64,000 nucleotides of DNA from Modestobacter sp. VKM Ac-2984 (lineage in GTDB: Bacteria; Actinomycetota; Actinomycetes; Mycobacteriales; Geodermatophilaceae): assembly GCF_026967985.1 (NCBI RefSeq), contig NZ_JAPVBJ010000004.1, forward strand, positions 1-64,000, given 5' to 3'. Below are positions 56,457-64,000 of this stretch, in pieces. The translations under genes were made by a program, and so were the position numbers. The notes under the pieces were generated by a model. It was not told the origin of the DNA. It made no database searches and worked only from the letters and a program-made list of their open reading frames with translations. Within the stretch, counting starts at the first letter, position 1. Each line of letters opens with the position of its first letter.

Positions 56457-56462
56457 AGGGTA
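56457..56462 (-). promoter_or_regulatory. -10 element for leaderless NUDIX gene
   Basis: TACCCT on the minus strand with seven bases to GTG 56449, the same as at the PPOX gene. Confidence 0.5.
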
Positions 56463-56549
56463 CGGGCGGGCGGGGACCCGGTGCCCAGGACGGCGGGACG
56501 CTGAGGCGATGCTTGACGAACCCACGGCAGAACAGGACGGTGAGCGGCG

Positions 56550-57176
56550 ATGAGTGTCTCCCCGGTGTGCCCGCGCTGCGGCGAGGTGCTGGTCGTCCGC
56601 CCCGGCTCGGCCGATGAGGGCTGGTGTCACCTGCACGCAGCCGTCACCCCGCTGCACCACACCGCCGTGGTCGCCCACGACGCGATCAGCGCGGTGTGCG
56701 CCGATGCCCGCGTGCCGGCCTGGGTCCCCGACCCGATGCCCGGCGGCTGGGCGGTCACCGGGCTGGCCTGGGGCGGTGAGCCCGGGGCCCGGGCGATCGT
56801 CGTCGCCTGCGCCGGTCCGGCGCCGCTCGGTGGCTCCGCCGAACTGGTGCTCGTGGCCGAGGAGCCCGGCACCGGCCTGGGCTGCGGCTACGCCGGGCTG
56901 CCCGGCGTCGACCCGGGAGAGCTCGTCGGTGCCGGGCCCTCCACCGTCGCGGTCGAGGCCGCCGGGCAGCGGGTGCCGCTGTGGCTCGTGCCGGTGGGCG
57001 ACGACCGCGCCGCCTACGTCGGGGAGGCGCACGGCGTCTGGCTGTGGCTGGTCACCTGGCCGGCGTCGGCCGCCTGGTTGCTGGCCGAGGACCTCGCGCT
57101 GCTGGACCTGCGGGACCGGGTCTACCCCGACCTGCCGCTCGGCCCGATGACCGATCGGCTGCTGCCCGGCCGCTGA
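56550..57176 (+). CDS. DUF6758-type protein
   Basis: 208 residues. N-terminal CPRCGEVL and a later CHLH suggest a small zinc site. GGWAVTGLAWGGEPGARAIVVACAGPAPLGG and LWLVTWPASAAWLLAEDLALLDLRDR resemble the actinobacterial DUF6758 family, function unknown. GGTGAGCGGCG precedes the ATG. Precedes the small membrane protein and PH-domain genes on the same strand. Confidence 0.75.
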   Translation: MSVSPVCPRCGEVLVVRPGSADEGWCHLHAAVTPLHHTAVVAHDAISAVCADARVPAWVPDPMPGGWAVTGLAWGGEPGARAIVVACAGPAPLGGSAELVLVAEEPGTGLGCGYAGLPGVDPGELVGAGPSTVAVEAAGQRVPLWLVPVGDDRAAYVGEAHGVWLWLVTWPASAAWLLAEDLALLDLRDRVYPDLPLGPMTDRLLPGR

Positions 57177-57365
57177 GCGGACAGAGGCGAACCGGCCGGA
57201 GTGGATCCGTTCGACACGCCCTCGGCGTGGCGAGTGGTGTTCCGAGTGGGACTGCTGTTACCCATGGGGCGCGGTCCGGACGGCCGTCGAGGTGTACCGC
57301 CGTCGGCCCGCTCGCCTGGTCGCTGTCGGGTCCGCCTGGCCACCTGAGGAAGGAACGGTGCGACC

Positions 57366-57521
57366 GTGCTGAAGAAGGTGCTCATCTGGCTGGCGATCGC
57401 CTTCGTGGTCTTCTACGTGATCCAGCGGCCGGAGGACGCAGCCGGCATCGTGCGCAGTGCCGGTGGCGCGCTCAGTGACGCGGCCGACTCGCTGTCGGCC
57501 TTCGTGGAATCACTGGTCTGA
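57366..57521 (+). CDS. small single-pass membrane protein (51 residues)
   Basis: Starts GTG 57366. An N-terminal membrane helix (LIWLAIAFVVFYVI) is followed by an amphipathic stretch ending DSLSAFVESLV. AAGGAACGG lies upstream. It ends eight bases before the PH-domain gene, so the two probably form an operon. Function unknown. Coding support comes from third-position GC and the hydrophobic helix. Confidence 0.7.
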   Translation: MLKKVLIWLAIAFVVFYVIQRPEDAAGIVRSAGGALSDAADSLSAFVESLV

Positions 57522-57529
57522 GCGCGGCC

Positions 57530-58201
57530 GTGTCCGGCCCCCGCTCGAGACGGCCCCGCTGGGGCAAGGACGCCGAGAAGTACCTGCTCCCGGACGAACC
57601 GCCGGTCATCGCCACCCGCCGCCACCCGGCGGTGCTGGCGCGCCCGGCGCTCCGGGGTGTCCCGGCGTTCGCGGTCGGGGTGTGGTTCCTCCAGCTCGAC
57701 CCGGACGACGGGTTCTCGACCGTGCTCGGTCTGGTCGTGGTCCTCGGCTCGCTGCTCTACCTCGGCCTGCACGTCGGGGAGTGGTGGGTCCGGCACTTCC
57801 TGATCACCCGGCGGCGGGTGCTGATGACCTCCGGGGTGTTCATCCGGACCGTCGCCGTCATGCCGCTGCGCCGGATCACCGACCTCACCTGGAAGGAGAC
57901 CGGCTGGGGGCAGGTCCTCGGCTACGGCACCTTCCGCTTCGAGTCCGCCGGCCAGGCACAGGGCCTGGACGAGATCACCTACCTGCCGCACGCCAACGCG
58001 CTGTACAAGCGGCTGTCGGAGCTGATGTTCGGCACCGACTTCTCCACCAACCCGGTGAGCTCCGACGAGGACGCCGAGGGGTCGATGAACGCCGATGACC
58101 GGGGGGCCGAGGCAGCCCCCGAACAGCACATGCCGCCGCCGCTGCAGTCGGGGCGCCGGCACGACACCGCCCCGATCCGGCGCACCCGCCCACCGTCCTG
58201 A
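57530..58201 (+). CDS. membrane PH-domain protein (bPH2/YdbS-like)
   Basis: 223 residues. Two hydrophobic helices (about 48-65 and 68-85) precede a bacterial PH domain (about 90-160: FLITRRRVLMTSGVFIRTVAVMPLRRITDL). The C-terminal tail is disordered and acidic then basic. Family role is unclear; PH-like folds act at membranes. GTG start follows the small membrane protein by eight bases. Confidence 0.85.
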   Translation: MSGPRSRRPRWGKDAEKYLLPDEPPVIATRRHPAVLARPALRGVPAFAVGVWFLQLDPDDGFSTVLGLVVVLGSLLYLGLHVGEWWVRHFLITRRRVLMTSGVFIRTVAVMPLRRITDLTWKETGWGQVLGYGTFRFESAGQAQGLDEITYLPHANALYKRLSELMFGTDFSTNPVSSDEDAEGSMNADDRGAEAAPEQHMPPPLQSGRRHDTAPIRRTRPPS

Positions 58202-58245
58202 CCGGTCCTCGCGACCGCGCCGCGACGCGTAGGCGGCCGGTGCGG

Positions 58246-58251
58246 CAGGCT
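58246..58251 (+). promoter_or_regulatory. possible -10 for PHP phosphoesterase gene
   Basis: CAGGCT with six bases to GTG 58258. First base deviates from the consensus, as at mtrA. Confidence 0.35.
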
Positions 58252-58257
58252 GGGGGC

Positions 58258-59115
58258 GTGCGCATCGACCTGCACACCCACTCCTCGGTCTCCGACGGCA
58301 CCGACAGCCCCGCCGCACTGGTCGCCACCGCGGCCGCGGCCGGGCTCGACGTCGTCGCCCTCACCGACCACGACACGACCGCCGGCTGGGCCCTGGCCGA
58401 GCAGGCGCGCCCGTCCGGGCTGACGCTGGTGCCGGGGATGGAGCTGTCCTGCCGGTACTTCCCGGCCGGTGAGTCACCGATCAGCGTGCACCTGCTGGCG
58501 TACCTGTTCGACCCGCTGCACCCGGCCTTCGCCGCCGAGCGGGTGCGGCTGCGCGAGGAGCGGCTCAGCCGGGGGGAGTGGATCGTCACCGCGCTCGCCG
58601 CCGACGGGTACCCGATCGTCTGGGCGGAGATCGTCGCGCGCAGCGAGGGCGGGGTGGTCGGGCGTCCGCACGTGGCCCGGGCGCTGGTCGACGCCGGCGT
58701 GGTCGACTCGGTCGACCACGCCTTCGCCACGCTGCTGCACCACGGCAGCCCCTACTACGCGGCCAAGGCCGACACCGACGTGCTCGACGGCATCCGGTTC
58801 GTGCGCGCTGCCGGCGGGGTGCCGGTGTTCGCGCACGGCCTGGCGACGTCGCGGGGGCGGGTGGTCGGGGACGACGCGATCGCCGAGATGGCCGCCGCCG
58901 GGCTGCTCGGCCTGGAGGTCGAGCACCCGGACCACACGCCCGACCAGCGGGCGTACCTGCGTGCCCTGGCCACCGGGCTGGGGCTGATCCAGACCGGGTC
59001 CAGCGACTACCACGGCACCAACAAGCGGACCCCGATCGGCGCGTGCACCACCGACCCGGAGCAGTTCGAGGCGCTGCTGGCCGCCGGCACCGGCAGCGTC
59101 GTGCTCGCCGACTGA
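58258..59115 (+). CDS. PHP-domain phosphoesterase (TrpH/RnaseAM-like)
   Basis: 285 residues. MRIDLHTHSSVSDGTDSP gives the HxH metal site, VALTDHDTT the next Asp-His pair, EVEHPDHT and GSSDYHGTNK the rest of the trinuclear site. Matches 3',5'-nucleoside bisphosphate phosphatase/5'-3' exoribonuclease proteins. GTG 58258 puts the conserved Met-Arg-Ile-Asp at the N-terminus; GTG 58240 is in frame upstream. Confidence 0.9.
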   Translation: MRIDLHTHSSVSDGTDSPAALVATAAAAGLDVVALTDHDTTAGWALAEQARPSGLTLVPGMELSCRYFPAGESPISVHLLAYLFDPLHPAFAAERVRLREERLSRGEWIVTALAADGYPIVWAEIVARSEGGVVGRPHVARALVDAGVVDSVDHAFATLLHHGSPYYAAKADTDVLDGIRFVRAAGGVPVFAHGLATSRGRVVGDDAIAEMAAAGLLGLEVEHPDHTPDQRAYLRALATGLGLIQTGSSDYHGTNKRTPIGACTTDPEQFEALLAAGTGSVVLAD

Positions 59116-59134
59116 TCCCGTCGGTGGCCGCGGC

Positions 59135-59140
59135 TACCGT
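59135..59140 (+). promoter_or_regulatory. -10 element upstream of the RecB-like gene
   Basis: TACCGT, six bases before GTG 59147. That GTG opens a seven-codon frame whose TGA overlaps the start of the RecB-like gene. Confidence 0.45.
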
Positions 59141-59166
59141 GGCGGCGTGACGACGGGGGGAACGCG

Positions 59167-60024
59167 GTGAGCGACCAGCTCGAGATGCCCGGGATGCCGA
59201 AGCGGCTGTTCTCCTGCACGCCGAGCAAGCTGGCCACCTTCGCCGACTGCCCGCGCCGGTACCGGTTCGCCTACCTCACCCGGCCGAGCCCGCCGAAGGG
59301 CCCGCCGTGGGCACACAACACCGTGGGTTCGGCGGTGCACGCGGCGCTGCGCTCGTGGTGGGAGCTGCCGGTGGAGAAGCGCACCCCGGCCGCGGCCCGG
59401 CAGCTGCTGTACAGCGGCTGGTCGCGAGCCGGTTTCCGGGACGACGAGCAGGCCGCGCAGTGGCGGGCCAGGGCCGCGGCCTGGATCACCGACTACGTGG
59501 CCGAGCTCGACCCGACCGACGAGCCGGCCGGCACCGAGCGCACGGTCGGCGCCACCACCGAGGCGCTCGCCCTGTCCGGTCGGGTCGACCGGATCGACCG
59601 CCGCGGCGACGAGCTGGTGGTCGTGGACTACAAGACCGGTCGCGTGCCCAGCACCGAGGACGAGGCCCGCGGGTCACCGGCGCTGGCGCTCTACGTGCTG
59701 GGTGTCCGGCGCACGCTGCGCCGGCCGTGCACCCGGGTCGAGCTGCACCACCTGCCCTCGGGCACCGTGGCCGCCTTCGAGCACACCGACCGGTCGCTGG
59801 CCAACCACGTGCGCCGGGCCGAGGACATCGCCGCCGACATCGGCACCGCCACCGAGGCGCTCGCGGCCGGCGCGGACGCCGACGAGGCGTTCCCGCCGGT
59901 GCCCGGCCAGCAGTGCAGCTGGTGCGACTTCCGCTCCAGCTGCCCGACCGGTCAGGCGGCCGCCCCGGCCCGGGAGACGTGGAGCTTCCTGCCCACCGAG
60001 CCGGTGACGGCGCCGGCCGAGTGA
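59167..60024 (+). CDS. RecB-family PD-(D/E)XK nuclease
   Basis: 285 residues. SCTPSKLATFADCPRRYRFAYL with Cys33-type cluster ligand, GSAVHAAL, the catalytic LVVVDYKTG (D-x-K of PD-(D/E)XK), QLLYSGW and the C-terminal CSWCDFRSSCP, which with the first Cys makes four ligands for an iron-sulfur cluster as in AddB/Cas4-type nucleases. Probably a stand-alone exonuclease in repair. GTG start with GGGGGGA upstream. Confidence 0.9.
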   Translation: MSDQLEMPGMPKRLFSCTPSKLATFADCPRRYRFAYLTRPSPPKGPPWAHNTVGSAVHAALRSWWELPVEKRTPAAARQLLYSGWSRAGFRDDEQAAQWRARAAAWITDYVAELDPTDEPAGTERTVGATTEALALSGRVDRIDRRGDELVVVDYKTGRVPSTEDEARGSPALALYVLGVRRTLRRPCTRVELHHLPSGTVAAFEHTDRSLANHVRRAEDIAADIGTATEALAAGADADEAFPPVPGQQCSWCDFRSSCPTGQAAAPARETWSFLPTEPVTAPAE

Positions 60025-60025
60025 G

Positions 60026-60436
60026 TCAGCCGGCTGCCGAGCCGGCCGGCACGTCGGTGTAGCGGGCCGTCAGCACCTCCAGCAGGTGGCCGTCCGGGCC
60101 GCGGAAGTACAACCGGCGTCCGCTGCCATCGGGGTTGACCTCGCCCACCTCGCCAGGGCGGCGCCCGGGCGGGTCGGCCGTGTACGGCGTCCCGTCGCCG
60201 TCGAACCGGGTGCGGACCCGGTCGAAGTGCTCCTCGCCGATCAGGAAGGCCAAGTGCAGCGGCTCCACGGCCGGGACGGCGGCGAAGTTCAGCACGATCG
60301 TGTCGTCGAGTTGCACGGACCGGAAGAAGCCGTCCGTGTAGGGCTCGCGCAGTTCGAGCAGGTCGACGAACCAGTCGACGGCGGTGTCCCGGTCGGTGAC
60401 CGGGACGATCATGTGGTGCAGGGCAGCAGTGGGCAC
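60026..60436 (-). CDS. VOC-superfamily (glyoxalase/dioxygenase-like) protein
   Basis: 136 residues with paired beta-alpha-beta-beta-beta modules. LHHMIVPVTDRDTAVDWFVDLL opens the first, FRGPDGHLLEVL with the second metal Glu closes the second. Such proteins bind a divalent metal and act on small molecules or antibiotics; the substrate is not predictable. GTG 60436 with GGAG. Its stop lies one base from the RecB-like stop. A small leader frame lies upstream. Confidence 0.87.
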   Translation of the reverse strand: MPTAALHHMIVPVTDRDTAVDWFVDLLELREPYTDGFFRSVQLDDTIVLNFAAVPAVEPLHLAFLIGEEHFDRVRTRFDGDGTPYTADPPGRRPGEVGEVNPDGSGRRLYFRGPDGHLLEVLTARYTDVPAGSAAG

Positions 60437-60599
60437 AAGGGCTCCAGAGGGTGGGGGACCGGCCGCACGAGGGGCCGGGGAGTGCGCAGGGGAACCGGCT
60501 CAGGCCGGGAGCAGGACGTGGTGCGGGCGCGGCGCCACCGGTGCGGGCACGGTGCGCGGGGCGGTGCTGGGGGAGGCGGCCCGCGGGGCCGCCCCGGGG

Positions 60600-60656
60600 T
60601 CACGTGCGGGCCGGGTACCCGACTCGCTCACGGCTCGAGGCCGACCCGGCAGTCAT
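60600..60656 (-). CDS. possible leaderless 18-residue leader peptide
   Basis: ATG at 60656 preceded by TACGGT at seven bases, encoding MTAGSASSRERVGYPART. It is placed before a strong hairpin and the VOC gene, an arrangement like an attenuator leader. No codon run of one amino acid stands out. It could be a chance frame behind a real promoter. Confidence 0.35.
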   Translation of the reverse strand: MTAGSASSRERVGYPART

Positions 60657-60663
60657 GCCGGCG

Positions 60664-60669
60664 ACCGTA
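60664..60669 (-). promoter_or_regulatory. -10 element upstream of the VOC gene leader
   Basis: TACGGT on the minus strand, seven bases before ATG 60656, about 220 bases before the VOC start. Confidence 0.4.
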
Positions 60670-60696
60670 GCGCCGGAACCGGCCGGCGCACAACGC

Positions 60697-61323
60697 TCAT
60701 CCGCCGGTCGCGCCCCGGACCGCCAGGGACGCCGCGAGGGCGACCATGACCACGGCGATGCCCGCGTCGAGCACCTGCCAGGAGCGCGGGCGGGCGAACA
60801 CCGGTCGCAGCAGCCGTGCGCCGTAGCCCAGCCCGAGGAACCAGACCGCACTCCCCAGGGCCGCCCCGGCGCCGAACCACCAGCGGCGGTCGTCGTAGGT
60901 GCTGGCCAGCGAACCGAGCAGCACGACGGTGTCCAGGTAGACGTGCGGGTTGAGCCAGGTCAGCGCCAGGGCGGTGGAGACGGTCGCGGCCAGCCCGGCG
61001 CGGGCGCCGCTGGAGTCGGGGAGCAGGGCGGCCGGGCGCCACGCCCGCCGGGCGGCCAGCAGGCCGTAGACCAGCAGGAACGCCGCCCCCGCGAAGCACA
61101 CGACGGTCACCACGCCCGGCGCCCGGGTGACCAGTGCACCGGCGCCACCGACTCCGGCGGTGATCAGCACGACGTCGGAGAGCAGGCAGACGGCGACCAC
61201 CGCTGCGACGTGCTCGCTGCGCAGCCCCTGCCGCAGCACCAGGGCGTTCTGCGCCCCGATCGCCACGATCAGCGACAGCCCGAGCCCCAGTCCGGCGGCA
61301 GCGGCGAGGAGGGCGGAGGACAT
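60697..61323 (-). CDS. lysE: LysE/ArgO-family amino-acid exporter
   Basis: 208 residues with five or six membrane helices. [20 protein letters not shown] is the LysE signature, and [17 protein letters not shown] the second. Exports lysine and/or arginine. ATG 61323 with TAGCGT seven bases before and no ribosome-binding site. Diverges from its likely regulator lysG over 77 bases, the arrangement known from Corynebacterium lysE-lysG. Confidence 0.92.
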   Translation of the reverse strand: MSSALLAAAAGLGLGLSLIVAIGAQNALVLRQGLRSEHVAAVVAVCLLSDVVLITAGVGGAGALVTRAPGVVTVVCFAGAAFLLVYGLLAARRAWRPAALLPDSSGARAGLAATVSTALALTWLNPHVYLDTVVLLGSLASTYDDRRWWFGAGAALGSAVWFLGLGYGARLLRPVFARPRSWQVLDAGIAVVMVALAASLAVRGATGG

Positions 61324-61330
61324 GTCGAGC

Positions 61331-61336
61331 ACGCTA
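61331..61336 (-). promoter_or_regulatory. -10 element for leaderless lysE
   Basis: TAGCGT on the minus strand, seven bases before ATG 61323, inside the lysE-lysG intergenic region where LysG would bind. Confidence 0.55.
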
Positions 61337-61400
61337 GGTCGACCCTGTTCGACAGACCAGCTCACTTTCCTGATGCACCTGAAGCGTGTCTGATGGCGGC

Positions 61401-62279
61401 GTGGACCTCGACCTGGCACAGCTGCGGGCCCTGGAGGCGACCGTCACCACGGGCACGCTGGACGCCGCCGCACGCGCACTGCACGTGACGCCCTCGGCGA
61501 TCAGCCAGCGGATCAAGGCACTGGAGACCACGACCGGGCGGGTGCTGCTGGTGCGGAGCAGGCCGGTGCAGCCCACCGAGTCCGGTCAGGCGCTGCTCCG
61601 GCTGGCCCGGCAGATCGACCTGCTCACCGCCGACGCCACCCGCGAGCTGGACGGCACCGCGCACGGCCGGGTCAGCCTGCCGATCGCGGTCAACGCCGAC
61701 TCGCTGGCCACCTGGGTGCTGCCTGCGCTGGCGCCGCTGGCCGGTGAGCTCGTCCTCGACCTGCACCGCGCCGACCAGGCGCACACCAGCGCGCTGCTGC
61801 GGTCCGGGACGGTGATGGCCGCCGTCACCGGCGACGCCGACCCCGTCCCCGGGTGCAGCTCTACCCGGCTGGGCGGCATGCGGTACCGGCCGCAGGCTGC
61901 GCCCGACTTCGTCCGTCGCTGGTTCTCCGACGGGGGGACGGCCGAGTCCCTGGCCCGGGCGCCGGTCGTCGTCTTCGACCGCAGCGACGACCTGCAGCAC
62001 GCCCACCTGCGGGCCCGCGGGGTCGACCCGGCGCAGCCGCCGATGCACTTCGTGCCCTCCTCGGCCGACTTCCTGACCGCGGTGCGGCTGGGCATGGGCT
62101 GGGGGATGGTCCCGGACCTGCAGGACACCGAGGACGACCTGGTGGTGCTCCACCCGGCCGGTGCGGTGGACGTCGTCCTGTACTGGCAGCAGTGGCGGCT
62201 GCGGTCGCCGTCGCTGGACCGGGTGGCCGACGCCGTCCTCGCGGCCGCGCGTCGGGTGCTGCTCCCCGGCACCGGATGA
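61401..62279 (+). CDS. lysG: LysR-type regulator of amino-acid export, LysG/ArgP-like
   Basis: 292 residues. N-terminal winged HTH ([39 protein letters not shown], by description residues 3-42) and a type 2 periplasmic-binding-like effector domain. The opening is typical of LysG/ArgP, which activates lysE with lysine or arginine. GTG 61401 puts DLDLAQL at the N-terminus; GTG 61386 is in frame upstream. Confidence 0.92.
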   Translation: MDLDLAQLRALEATVTTGTLDAAARALHVTPSAISQRIKALETTTGRVLLVRSRPVQPTESGQALLRLARQIDLLTADATRELDGTAHGRVSLPIAVNADSLATWVLPALAPLAGELVLDLHRADQAHTSALLRSGTVMAAVTGDADPVPGCSSTRLGGMRYRPQAAPDFVRRWFSDGGTAESLARAPVVVFDRSDDLQHAHLRARGVDPAQPPMHFVPSSADFLTAVRLGMGWGMVPDLQDTEDDLVVLHPAGAVDVVLYWQQWRLRSPSLDRVADAVLAAARRVLLPGTG

Positions 62280-62379
62280 CCGGCGGCGGATGACCGGCAG
62301 CAGGTGGACCGGCTTGCCCGGGTCCCGCGGGGTGACCAGACTCGGTGACCTTGGTGGAGACGGGGCGAGGAGGTCGGTG

Positions 62380-62688
62380 GTGCTGCGCTGGTCGGCGTTG
62401 GGTCTGGCGGTGGTCGTCGCCGGGTGGCTGATCGCCGACGTCTGGAGCGACACGGGCGTGTTCGCGCTCGTGCTGCTGGGTCTGCCGGTCCTCGTCTGTC
62501 TGGTCGCGGTGCTCGCGTCGGGCAGCCGGTACGCCCGGGCGGTCACCTGGGGTGCCGCGGCGGTCGTGCTCGGCTGGTCGCTGGTGCTGGGCCTGGGAGT
62601 CGGACTGTTCTTCCTGCCGGTGGCGTTCCTGCTGGCGGCCGCGGCAGCACGGCACGACTCGGCGCGGAGCCGCCCGCTCAGGCGCTGA
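62380..62688 (+). CDS. small membrane protein, unknown
   Basis: 102 residues with three hydrophobic helices: LGLAVVVAGWLIADVW, FALVLLGLPVLVCLVAVLAS and AVVLGWSLVLGLGVGLFFLPVAFLLAAAAA (the last spans two turns). GTG 62380 lies six bases after AGGAGG; frames further upstream are open but have no such site. It overlaps the convergent MpaB-like gene by 11 bases. No family recognised. Confidence 0.7.
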   Translation: MLRWSALGLAVVVAGWLIADVWSDTGVFALVLLGLPVLVCLVAVLASGSRYARAVTWGAAAVVLGWSLVLGLGVGLFFLPVAFLLAAAAARHDSARSRPLRR

Positions 62689-63550
62689 GCGGCTCGAGCG
62701 CGGCCACGCGCTCGCGGGCGGCACGCACGATCGGCGACTCGCGCACCCGCGCCGGCACCGCCAGCGTCGTCTGCCGGAAGGCCTTGAGCCCGGCGGTCGC
62801 CGCGGTGTCGGTGACCCCGAACCCCGGGAGACCGTAGAGCCGGCGCGCCCAGCCGGGCAGCGTCGCGGCGCCGAGGGAGGCCAGCGTGCTCCACGCCGGC
62901 CGGGCCGGGGTGAGCAGCTGCACCCAGCCCGGCATCGGCGGCAGCAGGATGAACCGGGAGGCGGTGCGCGCCGCGGGCGTGACGGCCAGCTGGGCCCGGA
63001 TCCGGTCGAAGTAGGCCTCGAGGTCGGCGACCGTGCGCGGCACGTCGGCCTCCTCGGCACCCACGAGGACGGCGGCGACCACCTGCTCCTCGACGTACCG
63101 GTCGGCGTCGGCGTCGGTCAGTGGCACCCCGGCCCGGCGCGCGGTGGACAGCAGGGAGTCGACCTCGCAGTTGTGCACCCACAGCAGCAGGTCGGCGTCG
63201 TCGACGTTGAAGTGCCGGCCGGTGGTCTCCTCGACGCCGGACTTCCCGCGGTGCAGCCCGCGCACCCGGCGGACCTGGCGGAGCGCGTCCCGCCGGGTGC
63301 CGAACGTCAGCGTCGCGACGTACTCGGCCGTGCGGGTCAGCCGCGCCCAGGGGTCCTCGGCGAAGGCCGTGGAGAACTGGTGGACGCCGCCCATCGCCAC
63401 CGGGTGCAGCGCCTGCAGCAGGAGAGCCCGGATGCCGCCCACCGAGAACGCCGGGTCGCTGTGCACCCGCCAGGTGACGCTGTCCGGCCCGAAGAAGCCG
63501 AGCAGGTCCTCCTGCTCGGTGAAGTCCTTGATGGACGGGGTCGGCTTCAT
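62678..63550 (-). CDS. oxygenase MpaB-family protein (DUF2236)
   Basis: 290 residues. GGIRALLLQALHPVAMGGV supplies the conserved His near residue 49, HRGKSGVEETTGRHFNVDDADLLLWVHNCEVDSLL contains the second His and the D-x-x-x-x-x-W-V-H block of the family, and RFILLPPMPGWVQLL follows. MpaB proteins bind haem and oxygenate lipids or latex; most actinobacterial copies are uncharacterised. ATG 63550 overlaps the hydrolase stop by ATGA. Confidence 0.88.
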   Translation of the reverse strand: MKPTPSIKDFTEQEDLLGFFGPDSVTWRVHSDPAFSVGGIRALLLQALHPVAMGGVHQFSTAFAEDPWARLTRTAEYVATLTFGTRRDALRQVRRVRGLHRGKSGVEETTGRHFNVDDADLLLWVHNCEVDSLLSTARRAGVPLTDADADRYVEEQVVAAVLVGAEEADVPRTVADLEAYFDRIRAQLAVTPAARTASRFILLPPMPGWVQLLTPARPAWSTLASLGAATLPGWARRLYGLPGFGVTDTAATAGLKAFRQTTLAVPARVRESPIVRAARERVAALEPLSA

Positions 63551-64000
63551 CGCACGGCGCCGGCGGTCTCGTCGGCGGCGGCGGCCAGCGAGCCGCGTGG
63601 GTCGCTCCAGAAGGAGACCAGCACCTGCAGGGTGCGGGCGGGGTTCTCGATCGCGGGGGAGTGCACCGCCTGGGGGATGACCTCGTGCCGGGCGCGCAGC
63701 CGGGCGGCCATCTCTGCCTGGACCGCCGGGCTCCACGCGTCGTCGGCGACGCCGTGGGCGACCAGTACCGGCACACCGGTCGCGGCCAGCTCGGCCACCC
63801 GGTCGGGCTCGGCGAGCATCGCGTCGGCCATCCCGAGCAGCCCCGCAGCGGTGTTGGCCAGGAACCGGCGGGTGAGGAACTCCCGGGTCGGCGCCGGGAC
63901 CGCCTGGGCCTGCGGATCGGTCATCGCCAGCTGGTCCAGGGTGTCGCTGACCAGCTGGACGCCACCGGCCTCCAGCAGCGGGGCCAGGTGGTCCAGCAGC
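63547..64000 (-). CDS. alpha/beta hydrolase, C-terminal part (partial)
   Basis: The gene runs off the right edge. The visible 150 residues include GVPVLVAHGVADDAWSP (catalytic Asp strand) and PQAVHSPAIENPART with the catalytic His. The nucleophile elbow would lie upstream, outside the window. Coupled to the MpaB-like gene by ATGA. Confidence 0.8.
   Translation of the reverse strand, partial: LLDHLAPLLEAGGVQLVSDTLDQLAMTDPQAQAVPAPTREFLTRRFLANTAAGLLGMADAMLAEPDRVAELAATGVPVLVAHGVADDAWSPAVQAEMAARLRARHEVIPQAVHSPAIENPARTLQVLVSFWSDPRGSLAAAADETAGAVR

Larger units (their letters stand above)
60437..60696. promoter_or_regulatory. VOC leader region with hairpin
   Basis: 260 bases between the VOC gene and lysE, both on the minus strand. 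It holds the 18-residue frame at 60600-60656 and an 8-bp GC hairpin (60575-60582 with 60586-60593, loop GCG) between that frame and the VOC start. Confidence 0.4.

Overview
The window is chromosomal DNA from a very GC-rich actinobacterium. WhiB, MtrA-MtrB-LpqB, the F420 genes fbiA/fbiB, a DUF3499 protein, a Rv3231c-like protein and many GTG starts all point to Actinomycetota. A Geodermatophilaceae-type organism (Blastococcus, Modestobacter, Geodermatophilus) is my best guess, inferred rather than proven. I see no transposase, integrase, tRNA, rRNA or CRISPR. Genes are packed tightly, often with ATGA or GTGA overlaps, and no gene-free stretch exceeds 300 bases.

Region 1 (1-20.1 kb) is a surface-polysaccharide locus. 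It holds a membrane O-acyltransferase, five GT4 glycosyltransferases, one GT2 rhamnosyltransferase, an ABC polysaccharide exporter (Wzm and Wzt, the latter with a C-terminal carbohydrate-binding-type domain), GDP-mannose pyrophosphorylase and all four dTDP-rhamnose genes (rmlA, rmlB, rmlD, rmlC). Right after wzt lies a fused coiled-coil/methyltransferase/kinase protein resembling WbdD, the chain terminator and length ruler of E. coli O8/O9a mannan. An SDR oxidoreductase and an AlkA-like DNA glycosylase sit inside the block.

Region 2 (20.1-42.4 kb) follows the order I recall from M. tuberculosis Rv3266c-Rv3240c: fbiB, fbiA, whiB, metallopeptidase-like protein, DUF3499, phosphomannomutase, SIS protein, manA, ahcY, mtrA, mtrB, lpqB, comF, hpf, secA. 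A three-membrane-segment Wzz-like protein is inserted. The thymidylate kinase gene expected between ahcY and mtrA is absent. manA, manB and manC together supply GDP-mannose to region 1.

Region 3 (42.4-49.2 kb) has an Rv3235-like protein, a LysM membrane protein, an unknown protein with an internal repeat, an excisionase-type HTH protein, CpaB-like and CpaE-like proteins, a WS/DGAT-family acyltransferase with an altered active-site motif, and an Rv3231c-like protein.

Region 4 (49.2-54 kb) is a minimal type VII secretion pair: an FHA-bearing EccC/EssC ATPase diverging from one WXG100 protein.

Region 5 (54-64 kb) is mixed housekeeping: an HTTM membrane protein and partner, MaoC, NUDIX, DUF6758, PH-domain, PHP phosphoesterase, RecB-like nuclease, VOC protein, a LysE/LysG amino-acid exporter and regulator pair, an MpaB-like oxygenase and a truncated alpha/beta hydrolase at the window edge.

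A theme across the window is a TANNNT -10 hexamer placed 6-8 nt before a start codon. This predicts leaderless transcripts for about a dozen genes, including rmlA, rmlB, rmlC, manA, secA and lysE.
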